A stretch of 64,000 nucleotides of DNA, from positions 974,001-1,038,000 of the forward strand of contig NZ_CP048209.1 of the NCBI RefSeq assembly GCF_010119935.1, written 5' to 3'. Positions 54,009-63,820 of this stretch are shown here, in pieces. A program made the position numbers and the translations under genes. The stretch's first letter is position 1, and each line of letters starts with the position of its first letter. Source of the stretch: Paenibacillus lycopersici. GTDB taxonomy: Bacteria > Bacillota > Bacilli > Paenibacillales > Paenibacillaceae. The notes under the pieces are model-generated. The model saw only the letters and a list, made by a program, of their open reading frames with translations, was not told the origin of the DNA and did no database searches.

Positions 54009-54076
54009 TCTCGTATATCCTTGGGGATGAGGCCCGAGAGTATCTACCCGAGAACCTTAATTTTCGGACTACGAGA
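54009..54076 (+). ncRNA. purine riboswitch aptamer, guanine type (pur operon leader)
   Basis: P1 TCTCGTA / TACGAGA, P2 CTTGGG/CCCGAG, J2/3 AGTATCTACC, P3 CGAGAA/TTTTCG with loop CCTTAA. The ligand-contact base in J3/1 is C (GGACTACG), indicating guanine/hypoxanthine. It precedes a terminator and purE, as in the Bacillus pur operon. Confidence 0.93.
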
Positions 54077-54202
54077 CGATGCCGCGAAGAGCCAGGTTGC
54101 CGCCAAGAAGGGGCAGCCTGATGTTGTCTTTGCCGTTCTTGTATACCTTCCGTAACATCGGGGGTAATAAGGCGGAAGACCGCTTCGCCGCAAGTCTTAA
54201 CA

Positions 54203-54250
54203 AGTCCCGAAGCATTCCGGCAATGGAGGATGTGCTGAGGGATTTTTTTA
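54203..54250 (+). terminator. pur leader attenuator terminator
   Basis: TCCC..AGCA / TGCT..GGGA hairpin with inner TCC/GGA pairing, followed by TTTTTTT, 53 bp before purE. It should terminate transcription when the aptamer is ligand-bound. Confidence 0.8.
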
Positions 54251-54303
54251 TGACAAGCGCTTGAACGGGAGTCAACCCATAACGAAAAGGTGGTCATTCG
54301 CAA

Positions 54304-54789
54304 ATGTCGGTACAAGTAGGCGTTATTATGGGCAGCAAGTCGGATTGGGACACGATGAAGCTGGCCTGTGACGTGCTGGACGAGCTGCAAATTCCGTACG
54401 AGAAGAAAGTCGTATCCGCGCACCGCACGCCGGATCTGATGTTCGAATATGCGGAAACCGCAGCCGAGCGAGGTCTGAAGGTCATTATCGCGGGCGCGGG
54501 CGGCGCCGCGCATCTGCCCGGCATGGTCGCAGCCAAAACGATCCTGCCGGTCATTGGCGTGCCCGTCAAATCCTCGAATTTGAACGGCCTCGACTCGCTG
54601 CTCTCCATCGTGCAGATGCCGGGCGGCATTCCGGTGGCGACGGTGGCGATCGGCAATGCGGGCGGCACGAACGCGGGCTTGCTTGCCGGCCAGATCATCG
54701 GCGCTTTCGACCCGGCGGTGCAAGCGCGGGTGCAGGCGCGGCGCGAGCGGATCAAGCAGGAAGTGCTGGAAAGCAGTGAGACGCTATGA
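54304..54789 (+). CDS. purE: N5-carboxyaminoimidazole ribonucleotide mutase
   Basis: Class I PurE (161 residues) rearranges N5-CAIR to CAIR. It shows [14 protein letters not shown] and [20 protein letters not shown], plus [18 protein letters not shown]. First gene of the operon, under PurBox and guanine-riboswitch control. AAAGGTGG precedes the ATG; it overlaps purK by 4 bp. Confidence 0.97.
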   Translation: MSVQVGVIMGSKSDWDTMKLACDVLDELQIPYEKKVVSAHRTPDLMFEYAETAAERGLKVIIAGAGGAAHLPGMVAAKTILPVIGVPVKSSNLNGLDSLLSIVQMPGGIPVATVAIGNAGGTNAGLLAGQIIGAFDPAVQARVQARRERIKQEVLESSETL

Positions 54790-55958
54790 GTAAAACGGTC
54801 GGCAGCGAAGCGAAGACGATCTTGCCGGGCGCGACGGTCGGCATTCTGGGCGGCGGACAGCTGGGACGCATGATGGCGAACGCGGGCAGCGCGATGGGCT
54901 ACCGGTTCGTGGCGCTTGACCCGACGCCGGACGCGCCGTGCGGGCAAGTCGCGCGGCAGATCGTCGCCGCGTACGACGACCGCGAAGCGGCCAAGGAGCT
55001 GGCGCGGCGCGCGGACGTCATCACGTACGAATTCGAGAACGTCGACGCGGGCGTGGCGGCGATGCTGATGGAGCAGTCGTACGTGCCGCAGGGCAGCGAG
55101 CTGTTATATACGACGCAGCATCGGCTGCGCGAGAAGCGGGCGATCGAAGCGGCGGGCGTGAGGGTCGCGCCGTACGCGGAAGTGCGCAGCGCGGACGAGC
55201 TTCGCGAGGCGGTTGGCCGGTTCGGCCTGCCGTGCGTGCTGAAGACGGCGACTGGCGGCTACGACGGCAAAGGGCAATGGGTCATTCGCAGCGAAAGCGA
55301 GATCGGCGAGGCGTTCGAGACGTTGAACCGGGCGGGCACGGAGCTTGTGGTGGAACAATTCATCCGGTTCAGCAAGGAATTGTCCGTCATCGCGGCTCGC
55401 AGCACGACGGGCGAGATTCGGACATTCCCGGCGGCGGAGAACATCCACGTCGACAACATTCTGCATCTGTCCATCGTGCCGGCGCGTATAGACGAGGCGC
55501 TTCAACGCGAAGCCGAGCGGCTGGCGGCGCGCATCGCCGAAGGATTGGGCGCGGTTGGGCTGATCGCGGTGGAGCTGTTCCTGACGGAGGGCGGCGAACT
55601 ATTCGTCAACGAGCTTGCGCCGCGTCCGCACAACAGCGGCCACTACACGATGGAAGCGTGCCGGACGTCGCAGTTCGAGCAGCATGTGCGCGCGATCTGC
55701 GGGCTGCCGCTCGGCGACACGGCGCTGCTGACGCCGGTCGTCATGGTGAACGTGCTCGGCGAGCATGTCGAGCCGGTGCTTGCGCGGATCGCAAAGCCGG
55801 ATGAAGCGGCAGAACGTCTGGGCGCCGCGCCTAAACTTCATTTATATGGGAAACATGAAGCCAAGCATAAACGGAAAATGGGGCATGTCAACGTGCTCGC
55901 GGACAGCGTGGAGCAAGCGCTGGAATGGATTTCCGAAACAAACATTTGGAGGGTTTAA
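54786..55958 (+). CDS. purK: 5-(carboxyamino)imidazole ribonucleotide synthase
   Basis: ATP-grasp enzyme (390 residues) that makes N5-CAIR from AIR, ATP and bicarbonate for PurE. It shows [36 protein letters not shown] and [24 protein letters not shown] overlap with purE couples their translation. Very GC-rich, producing long false frames. Confidence 0.97.
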   Translation: MSKTVGSEAKTILPGATVGILGGGQLGRMMANAGSAMGYRFVALDPTPDAPCGQVARQIVAAYDDREAAKELARRADVITYEFENVDAGVAAMLMEQSYVPQGSELLYTTQHRLREKRAIEAAGVRVAPYAEVRSADELREAVGRFGLPCVLKTATGGYDGKGQWVIRSESEIGEAFETLNRAGTELVVEQFIRFSKELSVIAARSTTGEIRTFPAAENIHVDNILHLSIVPARIDEALQREAERLAARIAEGLGAVGLIAVELFLTEGGELFVNELAPRPHNSGHYTMEACRTSQFEQHVRAICGLPLGDTALLTPVVMVNVLGEHVEPVLARIAKPDEAAERLGAAPKLHLYGKHEAKHKRKMGHVNVLADSVEQALEWISETNIWRV

Positions 55959-55961
55959 CCG

Positions 55962-57257
55962 ATGCTACAACGTTACAGCAGACCGGAAATGAGAGCGATT
56001 TGGACCGAAGAGAACAAATTCAAAGCATGGCTCGAAGTCGAGCTTTGCGCATGCGAGGCTTGGGTTGAACTGGGCGTTATTCCTCGCGAGGACGTCGCGG
56101 CGCTGCGCGAGAAAGCGACGTTCGACATCGACCGCATTAACGAAATCGAGCTGGAAACCCGCCACGACGTTATCGCGTTCACGCGCGCCGTATCCGAAAC
56201 GGTCGGTCCGGAGCGCAAATGGGTGCACTACGGCCTGACGTCCACGGACGTCGTCGACACGGCGATGGGCTACCTGCTTCGCCAAGCGAACGAAATTCTC
56301 GACAGAGACATCGAGAACTTCATTGAAATCCTCCGCGGCCAAGCGGTTGCCTACAAGGATACGGCCATGATGGGCCGCACGCACGGCGTGCATGCCGAGC
56401 CGACGACGTTCGGCCTCAAGCTCGCCCTGTGGTACGAAGAAATGAAACGGAACCTGGAGCGCTTCCGCCATGCGGCGAACGGCGTGCAATTCGGCAAAAT
56501 CTCCGGCGCGGTCGGCACGTACGCGAACATCGACCCGTTCGTGGAAGAGTTCACCTGCCGCAAGCTCGGCATCACGCCGGCTCCGATCTCGACGCAGACG
56601 CTGCAGCGCGATCGTCACGCCGAATACATGGCAACGCTGGCGCTGGTCGCAACGTCGCTCGACAAGTTCGCGACCGAGATTCGCGCCCTGCAGAAGAGCG
56701 AATTCCGCGAGGTGGAGGAGCCGTTCGCGAAAGGCCAGAAGGGCTCGTCGGCGATGCCGCACAAGCGCAACCCGATCGGCTGCGAGAACATCTCCGGCCT
56801 GTCCCGCGTGATCCGCGGCCACATGCTGACGGCTTACGAGAACGTAACGCTGTGGCATGAACGCGACATCAGCCATTCGTCGGCGGAACGCGTCATCCTG
56901 CCGGATGCGACGATGCTGCTGAACTACATGCTGAACCGTCTGGGCAATATCATCAAGAACCTGCAAGTGTTCCCCGAGAACATGAAGCGCAACATGCAGC
57001 GCACGTTCGGCGTGCCGTTCTCCGGCCGCGTCATGACGAAGCTGATCGACAAAGGCCTCAGCCGCGAGCAAGCGTACGACACGGTGCAGCCGCGCGCGAT
57101 GCAGGCATGGGAAGAGCAGCGCCAATTCCGCGACATCATCGAGTCGACGCCGGAAATCACGGGCAAGCTGTCCGCCGAAGAGATTGCCGATTGCTTCAAT
57201 CCGGCTTGGCATTTGAAGCATGTGGATACGATTTTCAAGCGGCTTGAATTAATTTAA
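55962..57257 (+). CDS. purB: adenylosuccinate lyase
   Basis: Acts twice in purine synthesis, releasing fumarate from SAICAR and adenylosuccinate. The product (431 residues) has the fumarase-superfamily signature [20 protein letters not shown], the His region [14 protein letters not shown] and [16 protein letters not shown]. It starts 3 bp after purK. The 240-bp gap that follows holds the conserved hairpin element at 57285. Confidence 0.97.
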   Translation: MLQRYSRPEMRAIWTEENKFKAWLEVELCACEAWVELGVIPREDVAALREKATFDIDRINEIELETRHDVIAFTRAVSETVGPERKWVHYGLTSTDVVDTAMGYLLRQANEILDRDIENFIEILRGQAVAYKDTAMMGRTHGVHAEPTTFGLKLALWYEEMKRNLERFRHAANGVQFGKISGAVGTYANIDPFVEEFTCRKLGITPAPISTQTLQRDRHAEYMATLALVATSLDKFATEIRALQKSEFREVEEPFAKGQKGSSAMPHKRNPIGCENISGLSRVIRGHMLTAYENVTLWHERDISHSSAERVILPDATMLLNYMLNRLGNIIKNLQVFPENMKRNMQRTFGVPFSGRVMTKLIDKGLSREQAYDTVQPRAMQAWEEQRQFRDIIESTPEITGKLSAEEIADCFNPAWHLKHVDTIFKRLELI

Positions 57258-57284
57258 AAGCATACTCCGCATGAGAAAACGTCT

Positions 57285-57351
57285 TCCGATCGCTGTTGTA
57301 CCCAGGAATTTTTATCACATCTAAAAGGTGAATTCCCGGGTACAAAGGCGA
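57285..57351 (+). ncRNA. purB-purC intercistronic hairpin element (copy A)
   Basis: Starts TCCGATCGCTGTTGTA and ends TACAAAGGCGA; both end sequences recur exactly in copy B (63549-63618). Pairing: TCGCT/GGCGA, a G-A mismatch, TTGTA/TACAA, CCC/GGG, A-C mismatch, GGAATT/AATTCC. The inner helix differs from copy B in sequence but remains paired. No T-tract, so not a simple terminator. Unrecognised class. Confidence 0.6.
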
Positions 57352-57358
57352 ACGCTTC

Positions 57359-57410
57359 AGGTGATTGGTTTGCGTTTCCAGGCGGATGCCTGGGAATGCA
57401 GCATTCACCT
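57359..57410 (+). other. second hairpin in the purB-purC gap
   Basis: AGGTGA / TTCACCT outer arm (57359-57364, 57404-57410) and a 13-bp inner stem TGCGTTTCCAGGC / GCCTGGGAATGCA with loop GGAT. Unrelated in sequence to copy B flanks. Confidence 0.5.
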
Positions 57411-57497
57411 TCGCTTCTCCAGACTGTTTTCTCCTGCTCCGTACCAAACCTTTTTTAAAAAAACAAGCCCTTGAAGTGGGGAGAAGGAGAGGAAGAA

Positions 57498-58385
57498 ATG
57501 ACACAAGCATTGTCCACGGCTGCGGATTATATTAAGGCTCCGCTGATTTACAAAGGCAAGGTGCGCGAGCTGTACGATCTCGGCGAGCATTTCTTGATCG
57601 TCGTGACGGACCGCATCAGCGCGTTCGACTATGTGCTGGATCCGGCCGTTCCCGAGAAGGGGAACGTGCTGAACCGGCTGTCGGCGTTCTGGTTCGAGCA
57701 AACGGCGGACATGATGGCGAATCATGTCGTGCATACGGACGTGTACAAGCTGGGCGATCTCGTGACGGAGCCGGAGCTGCTGAAGAACCGGATCATGGTG
57801 ACGAAGAAAGCCGAGCGGATCGACATCGAATGCGTCGTGCGCGGCTATATCACGGGCGGCGGTTGGAGACAATATGTGAAAACATCGGCTATTAACGCCA
57901 TCGAGCTTCCCGCCGGTCTCCGCAAGAACGAACGCTTCGCGGAGCCGCTCTTCACGCCGGCGGCGAAAAACGACGTCGGTCACGACGAGGACATTCCGTT
58001 CGCGCGCATGCAAGAGCTGGTCGGCGCCGAGCTCGCCGAAGAGCTGCGCGACAAGAGCATTCGCCTGTACGAATTCGCCCGCGGCTTCTGCGAAGAGCGC
58101 GGCATCATCCTGGCGGACTGCAAGTTCGAATTCGGCCTTATTGACGGCAAAGTCATCCTGATCGACGAAATCTTCACGCCGGACTCCTCGCGTTTCTGGG
58201 CGAAAGCGAACTACGCGTACGACATCGAAATCGACAGCATGGACAAAGAACCTGTCCGCACGTACCTGCTCGGCTCCGACTGGGACCAGAACAGCAAACC
58301 GGCCCCGCTGCCGACGTCGGTCGTCGAAGAAACGACGAACCGCTACCTGGCCATCTACGAAGCGCTGACGGGCAAACCGCTGTAA
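57498..58385 (+). CDS. purC: phosphoribosylaminoimidazole-succinocarboxamide synthase
   Basis: SAICAR synthase (295 residues). It shows IYKGKVRELYDLGEHFLIVV, ECVVRGYITGGGWRQY, LADCKFEFGLIDGKVILIDE and IFTPDSSRFW, typical of the longer PurC type (Bacillus PurC is about 240). ATG 57498 follows GGAGAGGAAG; the frame is open 9 codons further up without an RBS. Confidence 0.96.
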   Translation: MTQALSTAADYIKAPLIYKGKVRELYDLGEHFLIVVTDRISAFDYVLDPAVPEKGNVLNRLSAFWFEQTADMMANHVVHTDVYKLGDLVTEPELLKNRIMVTKKAERIDIECVVRGYITGGGWRQYVKTSAINAIELPAGLRKNERFAEPLFTPAAKNDVGHDEDIPFARMQELVGAELAEELRDKSIRLYEFARGFCEERGIILADCKFEFGLIDGKVILIDEIFTPDSSRFWAKANYAYDIEIDSMDKEPVRTYLLGSDWDQNSKPAPLPTSVVEETTNRYLAIYEALTGKPL

Positions 58386-58879
58386 GCCGGATTGCTATCG
58401 GCTAGCGGCGAGCGGGACGAATGAGGTGCACGCAGTGCACTACATGATCTCGAAAATCGGCTCATAAGCCGAATGAGATGCACGCAGTGCGCTGCATCGG
58501 TCGCCAAAACCAAGCAGTGCGTGGCGCGGCAAGCGCATCCTAACCAACGCGCGGGACAAGCACAGATGTCCCGCATCACATACATTCGTGCGGCAAGCAA
58601 CCAGCCGCCACACGAAAAACCGCCGCAAGCGGCGACGGCAAGCGCAGCGCGCAGGATGCTCCCCAAGAGCATCCTGCAAAATGTTTCACCCGGATGGGTG
58701 AAGCAAAAAAGCGGTTTATCGAGCCGGAGAGCGACAGCGGTCGCCTTTGAACGCCGGAAACAACCGTAGGTCATTGTTCAAGTTTCCGGCAGTTCAACAG
58801 CGACGTAGACCGATAAATCCGCGTTTTGCGGAACACTCCCATCCCAGCACCAAAACCATTTTCAGGAGGCGACCCCCTA
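58386..58879 (+). other. long structured purC-purS intercistronic region
   Basis: Nearly 500 bp without a supported gene inside an otherwise tight operon. It holds the 51-bp repeat pair (58414-58500), a perfect 11-bp hairpin GCAGGATGCTC/GAGCATCCTGC (58651-58677), TTCACCC/GGGTGAA just after it, and TTGAA..CCGGAAAC / GTTTCCGG..TTCAA (58748-58796). Confidence 0.6.
58414..58500. repeat. two 51-bp stem-loop repeats in the pur operon
   Basis: GAATGAGGTGCACGCAGTGC and GAATGAGATGCACGCAGTGC occur 51 bp apart, each followed by CTACAT/GCTGCAT. The GTGCAC-GCA-GTGCAC palindrome and TACAT flank match the unit at 45621, which has centre TAG. Confidence 0.7.
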
Positions 58880-59122
58880 ATGAAGGCTAAAGTCTACGTA
58901 ACGATCAAAGAAAACGTGCTCGACCCGCAAGGCAGCGCCGTGCAAGGCGCCCTGCACACGATGGGCTTCGAGGAAGTCGGCAAAGTCCGCATCGGCAAAT
59001 ATTTGGAGCTGAACCTGAATACGTCCGATCGCGCGGAAGCGGAAGCGCGTTTGACAGCAATGTGCGAGAAGCTGCTCGCGAACACGGTCGTTGAAGATTT
59101 CCGCTTTGAATTGGAGGGGTAA
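58880..59122 (+). CDS. purS: phosphoribosylformylglycinamidine synthase subunit PurS
   Basis: Small subunit (80 residues) of the three-part FGAM synthase that channels ammonia between PurQ and PurL. It shows [20 protein letters not shown] and [21 protein letters not shown] (58864-58869) selects ATG 58880. purQ follows 4 bp later. Confidence 0.96.
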   Translation: MKAKVYVTIKENVLDPQGSAVQGALHTMGFEEVGKVRIGKYLELNLNTSDRAEAEARLTAMCEKLLANTVVEDFRFELEG

Positions 59123-59126
59123 CACG

Positions 59127-59822
59127 ATGAAGTTCGCGGTACTCGTATTCCCAGGCTCCAACTGCGATATCGACTGCTTCAAAGCAGTCGAGGACACGAT
59201 CGGCCAAGAGGTCGACTACGTATGGCACACGGCGACGGATCTGTCCGCGTATGACGCGATTCTCGTGCCGGGCGGCTTCTCCTACGGCGACTACCTGCGC
59301 TGCGGCGCGATCGCCCGTTTCGCCCCGGTCATGAATGAAGTCGTGAAAGCGGCCGAGCAAGGCAAGTTCATCCTCGGCATCTGCAACGGGTTCCAAATCC
59401 TGACGGAAGCCGGCCTGCTGCCGGGCGCGCTGCGCCGCAACGGCGGCATGAAGTTCATCTGCCAGCAGACCCCGCTGGAAGTCGTGAACAACAACACGGC
59501 GTTCACCAGTCAATACAACGCGGGCGAGATCATCGACATTCCGATCGCGCACGGCGAAGGCAACTACTACTGCGACGACGAGACGCTCGCGCAGCTCAAA
59601 GCGAACAACCAAATCGTATTCCGTTACGCGGGCGACACGAACCCGAACGGATCGGTCGAAAATATCGCCGGCATCAGCAACGAGCGCGGCAACGTGGTGG
59701 GCATGATGCCGCATCCGGAGCGCGCGGTCGATCAGCTGCTCGGCTCGGAAGACGGCAAACGGATATTTACATCGATTTTGAACGCATGGAGGGAACAGCA
59801 TGGCGCAGCAGTTAACGGCTAA
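59127..59822 (+). CDS. purQ: phosphoribosylformylglycinamidine synthase subunit PurQ
   Basis: Class I glutamine amidotransferase subunit (231 residues) of FGAM synthase. N-terminus [20 protein letters not shown], oxyanion region [17 protein letters not shown], catalytic Cys in [20 protein letters not shown], His/Glu in [22 protein letters not shown] sets ATG 59127. Overlaps purL by 23 bp. Confidence 0.97.
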   Translation: MKFAVLVFPGSNCDIDCFKAVEDTIGQEVDYVWHTATDLSAYDAILVPGGFSYGDYLRCGAIARFAPVMNEVVKAAEQGKFILGICNGFQILTEAGLLPGALRRNGGMKFICQQTPLEVVNNNTAFTSQYNAGEIIDIPIAHGEGNYYCDDETLAQLKANNQIVFRYAGDTNPNGSVENIAGISNERGNVVGMMPHPERAVDQLLGSEDGKRIFTSILNAWREQHGAAVNG

Positions 59823-62043
59823 GGAGCCGACAGCGGAGCAAATCGCGGACCAGCGCATTTACACGCAGTTTGGCGTAACGGATTATGAGTATGAACTGAT
59901 TTGCGGATTTCTCGGCCGCAAGCCGAACTATACCGAAATCGGCGTATTCAGCGTAATGTGGTCGGAGCACTGCTCCTACAAGAATTCCAAGAAAATTCTG
60001 AAGAAGTTCCCGATCGACGGCCCGAAGGTTCTCATGGGACCGGGCGAAGGCGCAGGCATCGTGGATATCGGGGACAACCAGGCGGTCGTCTTCAAAATCG
60101 AATCGCATAACCATCCGTCCGCGGTCGAGCCTTACCAAGGCGCGGCAACGGGCGTCGGCGGCATTATCCGCGACATTTTCTCGATGGGCGCGCGTCCGGT
60201 TGCGCTGCTCAACAGCCTGCGTTTCGGCAACTTGGAGAACGCGCGCGTGAAATATTTGTTCGAGCACGTCGTCGGCGGCATCGCCGGATACGGCAACTGC
60301 ATCGGCATTCCGACCGTAGCGGGCGAAGTCATGTTCGACGAGAGCTACGAAGGCAATCCGCTCGTCAACGCGATGTGCGTCGGCCTCATCGACCATGATA
60401 AAATCCAGCGCGGCGTCGCCAAAGGCGTAGGCAACCCCGTCTTCTACGTCGGTCCGGCAACGGGCCGCGACGGCATTCACGGCGCGACGTTCGCTTCCGT
60501 CGAGCTCTCCGAAGAGTCGGAAGAGAAGCGTACCGCGGTCCAGGTCGGCGATCCGTTCATGGAGAAGCTGGTCATGGAAGCAACCTTGGAACTGATCGAT
60601 TCCGGCATCGTCGTCGGCATTCAAGATATGGGCGCGGCGGGTCTGACCTGTTCCAGCGCGGAGATGGCGTCCAAAGCCGGCAACGGCCTGGAGCTGTACC
60701 TCGACGAGGTGCCGCAGCGCGAAGAGGGCATGACGCCGTACGAAATGATGCTGTCGGAGTCGCAGGAGCGGATGCTCTTCGTCGTCGAGCCGCAGCACGA
60801 AGCGCAGGCGCAGGAGATTTTCGACCGTTGGGGCATCATCTGCGTGAAGGTCGGCAAAGTAACCGATGACGGCCGTCTCCGTCTGTTCCACCAAGGCGAA
60901 GAAGTGGCGAATATGCCGGTCACGGCGCTCGTCGACGAGTGCCCGATGTACGATAAACCTTCCGCGGAACCTGCATATTATGCAGCGAACGCGGCGATCG
61001 ATACGGCAGCTTATCCGGAAGTAACGGATCTGACGGGTGCCCTGCAGAAAGTGCTGGCATCGCCGACTGTCGCAAGCAAGGAATGGGTATATAACCAATA
61101 CGACTACATGGTACGTACGAGCACGGCCGTTCAACCGGGTTCCGACGCGGCGGTCGTGACGATTCGCGGCACGCGCAAGGCGCTCGCGATGACGACGGAC
61201 TGCAACGGCCGCTATGTCTACCTCGATCCTGAAGTCGGCGGGCAAATCGCGGTCGCGGAAGCGGCGCGCAACATCGTCTGCTCCGGCGCGGAGCCGCTGG
61301 CGATCACGGACAACCTGAACTTCGGCAGCCCGGAGAAGCCGGAAGTGTTCTGGCAGATCGAGAAAGCCGCGGACGGCATCTCGGAAGCTTGCCGCGTGCT
61401 GGATACGCCGGTTATCGGCGGCAACGTCAGCCTGTACAACGAGAACGCGAAGGGCGCGATCTACCCGACGCCGGTTATCGGCATGGTCGGTCTCGTGCAG
61501 GACGTGGATCATATCACGACGCAAGGCTTCAAGTCCGAAGGCGACATCATCATTCTTGCCGGCGAAACGAAGCATGAGCTTGGCGGCAGCGAACTGCAGT
61601 ACGTCCTTCACGGCAAGAGCGAAGGCCGTCCGCCGGCGATCGACCTCGCGGTCGAGAAGCGGCTGCAGCAAGGCGTGCTCGGCGCGATCAAGCAAGGCCT
61701 TGTCGCCTCGGCGCATGACCTTTCCGAAGGCGGCCTGGCGGTTGCCGTTGCGGAATCCGCGATCAGCGGCAAGCTCGGCGCGGAAGTGAACGTTGTCACG
61801 GATCTGCGCGCCGATGCAGCGCTGTTCAGCGAATCGCAATCCCGCATCCTGCTTTCGGCGAAGGCCGATCAAGCGGACAACCTGGTGCAATACCTGACAG
61901 AACAAGGCGTTCCGACCGCGAAGATCGGCGTCGTGCGCAGCAACGGACTGACAATCAACATCAACGGCAAACCGGGCGTCAACGCGCCGGTCGAACAACT
62001 GGAGAAGGTCTGGAAGGATGCGATTCCATGTCTGATGAAATAA
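59800..62043 (+). CDS. purL: phosphoribosylformylglycinamidine synthase subunit PurL
   Basis: Synthetase subunit of the small type (747 residues) that needs PurS and PurQ. It shows [60 protein letters not shown] and a second AIRS-like half with [15 protein letters not shown] and [18 protein letters not shown]. Its SD lies inside purQ; it overlaps purF by 16 bp. Confidence 0.97.
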   Translation: MAQQLTAKEPTAEQIADQRIYTQFGVTDYEYELICGFLGRKPNYTEIGVFSVMWSEHCSYKNSKKILKKFPIDGPKVLMGPGEGAGIVDIGDNQAVVFKIESHNHPSAVEPYQGAATGVGGIIRDIFSMGARPVALLNSLRFGNLENARVKYLFEHVVGGIAGYGNCIGIPTVAGEVMFDESYEGNPLVNAMCVGLIDHDKIQRGVAKGVGNPVFYVGPATGRDGIHGATFASVELSEESEEKRTAVQVGDPFMEKLVMEATLELIDSGIVVGIQDMGAAGLTCSSAEMASKAGNGLELYLDEVPQREEGMTPYEMMLSESQERMLFVVEPQHEAQAQEIFDRWGIICVKVGKVTDDGRLRLFHQGEEVANMPVTALVDECPMYDKPSAEPAYYAANAAIDTAAYPEVTDLTGALQKVLASPTVASKEWVYNQYDYMVRTSTAVQPGSDAAVVTIRGTRKALAMTTDCNGRYVYLDPEVGGQIAVAEAARNIVCSGAEPLAITDNLNFGSPEKPEVFWQIEKAADGISEACRVLDTPVIGGNVSLYNENAKGAIYPTPVIGMVGLVQDVDHITTQGFKSEGDIIILAGETKHELGGSELQYVLHGKSEGRPPAIDLAVEKRLQQGVLGAIKQGLVASAHDLSEGGLAVAVAESAISGKLGAEVNVVTDLRADAALFSESQSRILLSAKADQADNLVQYLTEQGVPTAKIGVVRSNGLTININGKPGVNAPVEQLEKVWKDAIPCLMK

Positions 62044-63506
62044 GACAGCTTCCGAAGCTGTGGACTGGCGATCATTATAACGAAGGCATCGGCCGCGACG
62101 ATATATTCGATAAATTGCGCGAGGAGTGCGGGGTGTTCGGCGCGTTTAACGTGCCGAATGCCTGCTCGCTCGGCTATTACGGCCTTCATGCGCTGCAGCA
62201 CCGGGGCGAAGAGAGCGCCGGGATGGCGACGGTGGAGTCCGCGACCGGCAAGTTCTCGTACCATCGGAACATGGGGCTTGTTAAAGAAGTATTCGACGAA
62301 GCCGCGCTCGAAGGCTTGCCCGGCGACCGCGTCATCGGGCATGTCCGGTATTCGACGGCTGGCGAGAGCAAGCTGGCGAACGCGCAGCCGCTGATTTTCA
62401 AATACCGCGACGGCGATCTCGGCGTAGCGACGAACGGCAACATCGTGAATGCGCCGTCCATCCGCAAGGAACTGGAACATCAAGGCTCCATCTTCCAGAC
62501 GTCGAGCGACACGGAAGTCATCGCGCATCTCATCGCTCGGTCCAGCAAGGATTTCGTCAGCGCGGCGAAAGACGCGCTGCAGCGCATTATCGGCGGCTTC
62601 GCGTTCCTCCTCATGACGAACGACAAGCTGCTGGTCGCATCCGATCCGCACGGTTTGCGCCCGCTCGTGATGGGCCGCATGGGCGACGGCTACGTGTTCG
62701 CTTCGGAGACTTGCGCGCTGGAAACCGTCGGCGCCGTCTATGAGCGCGACGTTCAGCCGGGCGAGCTGCTCATTCTCGATAAGGACGGCCTGCGCGTCGA
62801 CCGGTTCGAGCGTTTGGAGCGCCGCGCGACCTGCGCGATGGAGTACATTTATTTTGCCCGTCCCGACAGCGACATCAACGGCATCAACCTCCATTCCGCG
62901 CGCAAACGGATGGGGCAGAAGCTGGCGCTGGAAGCGTTCATCGACGCGGATATCGTGACCGGCGTGCCGGATTCCAGCATTTCCGCGGCGATCGGCTATG
63001 CCGAGCAGACGGGGATTCCGTACGAGCTGGGCCTGATCAAGAATAAGTACACGGGCCGGACGTTCATTCAGCCTTCCCAGGAGCTGCGCGAGAAGGGCGT
63101 CAAGATGAAGCTGTCCGCCGTCCGCAAAGTGGTGGAGGGCAAGCGCGTCGTCATGATCGACGACTCGATCGTCCGCGGCACGACGTCGCTGCGCATCGTC
63201 AACCTGCTTCGCGAAGCGGGGGCGACGGAAGTGCATGTATGTATCACGTCTCCGCCGTTCAAGAATCCTTGCTACTACGGCATCGATACGCCGGACCGCA
63301 AGGAGCTGATCGCGTCGCAGAAGAGCGTGGAGGAAATCCGTCAGGCGATCAATGCGGATTCGCTCTATTTCTTGAGCCATGACGGCTTCATCGAAGCGGT
63401 CGGCGGCAATGACGGCGAGTTCAACCGGGGCATGTGCCTCGCTTGCTTCGATAACGATTATCCGACACCGGTGGACCCGACGTCGGAGAAGAGCTGCAGC
63501 TGCTAG
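62028..63506 (+). CDS. purF: amidophosphoribosyltransferase
   Basis: Committed step of purine synthesis: PRPP plus glutamine to phosphoribosylamine. The product (492 residues) is Bacillus-type with a propeptide of about 33 residues before the nucleophile Cys in [11 protein letters not shown], a PRPP site [15 protein letters not shown], and Fe-S cluster Cys residues in [21 protein letters not shown] and [10 protein letters not shown]. Such enzymes are feedback-inhibited by AMP/GMP and oxygen-labile. It ends with a Cys-rich SCSC tail. Confidence 0.97.
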   Translation: MSDEIRQLPKLWTGDHYNEGIGRDDIFDKLREECGVFGAFNVPNACSLGYYGLHALQHRGEESAGMATVESATGKFSYHRNMGLVKEVFDEAALEGLPGDRVIGHVRYSTAGESKLANAQPLIFKYRDGDLGVATNGNIVNAPSIRKELEHQGSIFQTSSDTEVIAHLIARSSKDFVSAAKDALQRIIGGFAFLLMTNDKLLVASDPHGLRPLVMGRMGDGYVFASETCALETVGAVYERDVQPGELLILDKDGLRVDRFERLERRATCAMEYIYFARPDSDINGINLHSARKRMGQKLALEAFIDADIVTGVPDSSISAAIGYAEQTGIPYELGLIKNKYTGRTFIQPSQELREKGVKMKLSAVRKVVEGKRVVMIDDSIVRGTTSLRIVNLLREAGATEVHVCITSPPFKNPCYYGIDTPDRKELIASQKSVEEIRQAINADSLYFLSHDGFIEAVGGNDGEFNRGMCLACFDNDYPTPVDPTSEKSCSC

Positions 63507-63820
63507 GGGCGCTTCGGCGATTGCGGGGGCCTGCGGCTGATGTGAGTCTCCGATCGCTGTTGTAATTGGATTTCTTGATTGATCAACCTTAGCGGTTGAA
63601 ATCCAATTACAAAGGCGACCACTATCGTTTCTACGACTTCACATCGGCCTCCGGCCTTCTCATCACCGGCTTTATTTTCAATTAAGCTTGCGCTGCCTTC
63701 GGTTAGCTGCCGCTTATGTAGGACTTAACAATGCGAGACTCCCTCGCACTACCATAATGTATACCCCGGCTAACCCGGAGCGGGAACGTCCCGCAAAAAC
63801 CTTTAAGGAGCTGACCAGGA
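63507..63820 (+). other. purF-purM intercistronic region
   Basis: 314 bp without a gene. Besides the conserved element at 63549-63618 it holds TGCGAG/CTCGCA (63733-63749) and GCGGGA/TCCCGC just before the purM SD. The last could mask or time purM translation. Confidence 0.6.
63549..63618 (+). ncRNA. purF-purM intercistronic hairpin element (copy B)
   Basis: Same 16-nt start (TCCGATCGCTGTTGTA) and 11-nt end (TACAAAGGCGA) as copy A. Pairing: TCGCT/GGCGA, G-A mismatch, TTGTA/TACAA, then ATTGGATTTC/GAAATCCAAT, which is unlike copy A yet perfectly paired; inner TCAACC/GGTTGA. Covariation argues for a maintained structure. Confidence 0.6.

Noticed and set aside
59812..61998. 728-codon minus-strand frame opposite purL
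   Set aside because: Shadow frame; purL is intact and overlaps its neighbours in the expected way.
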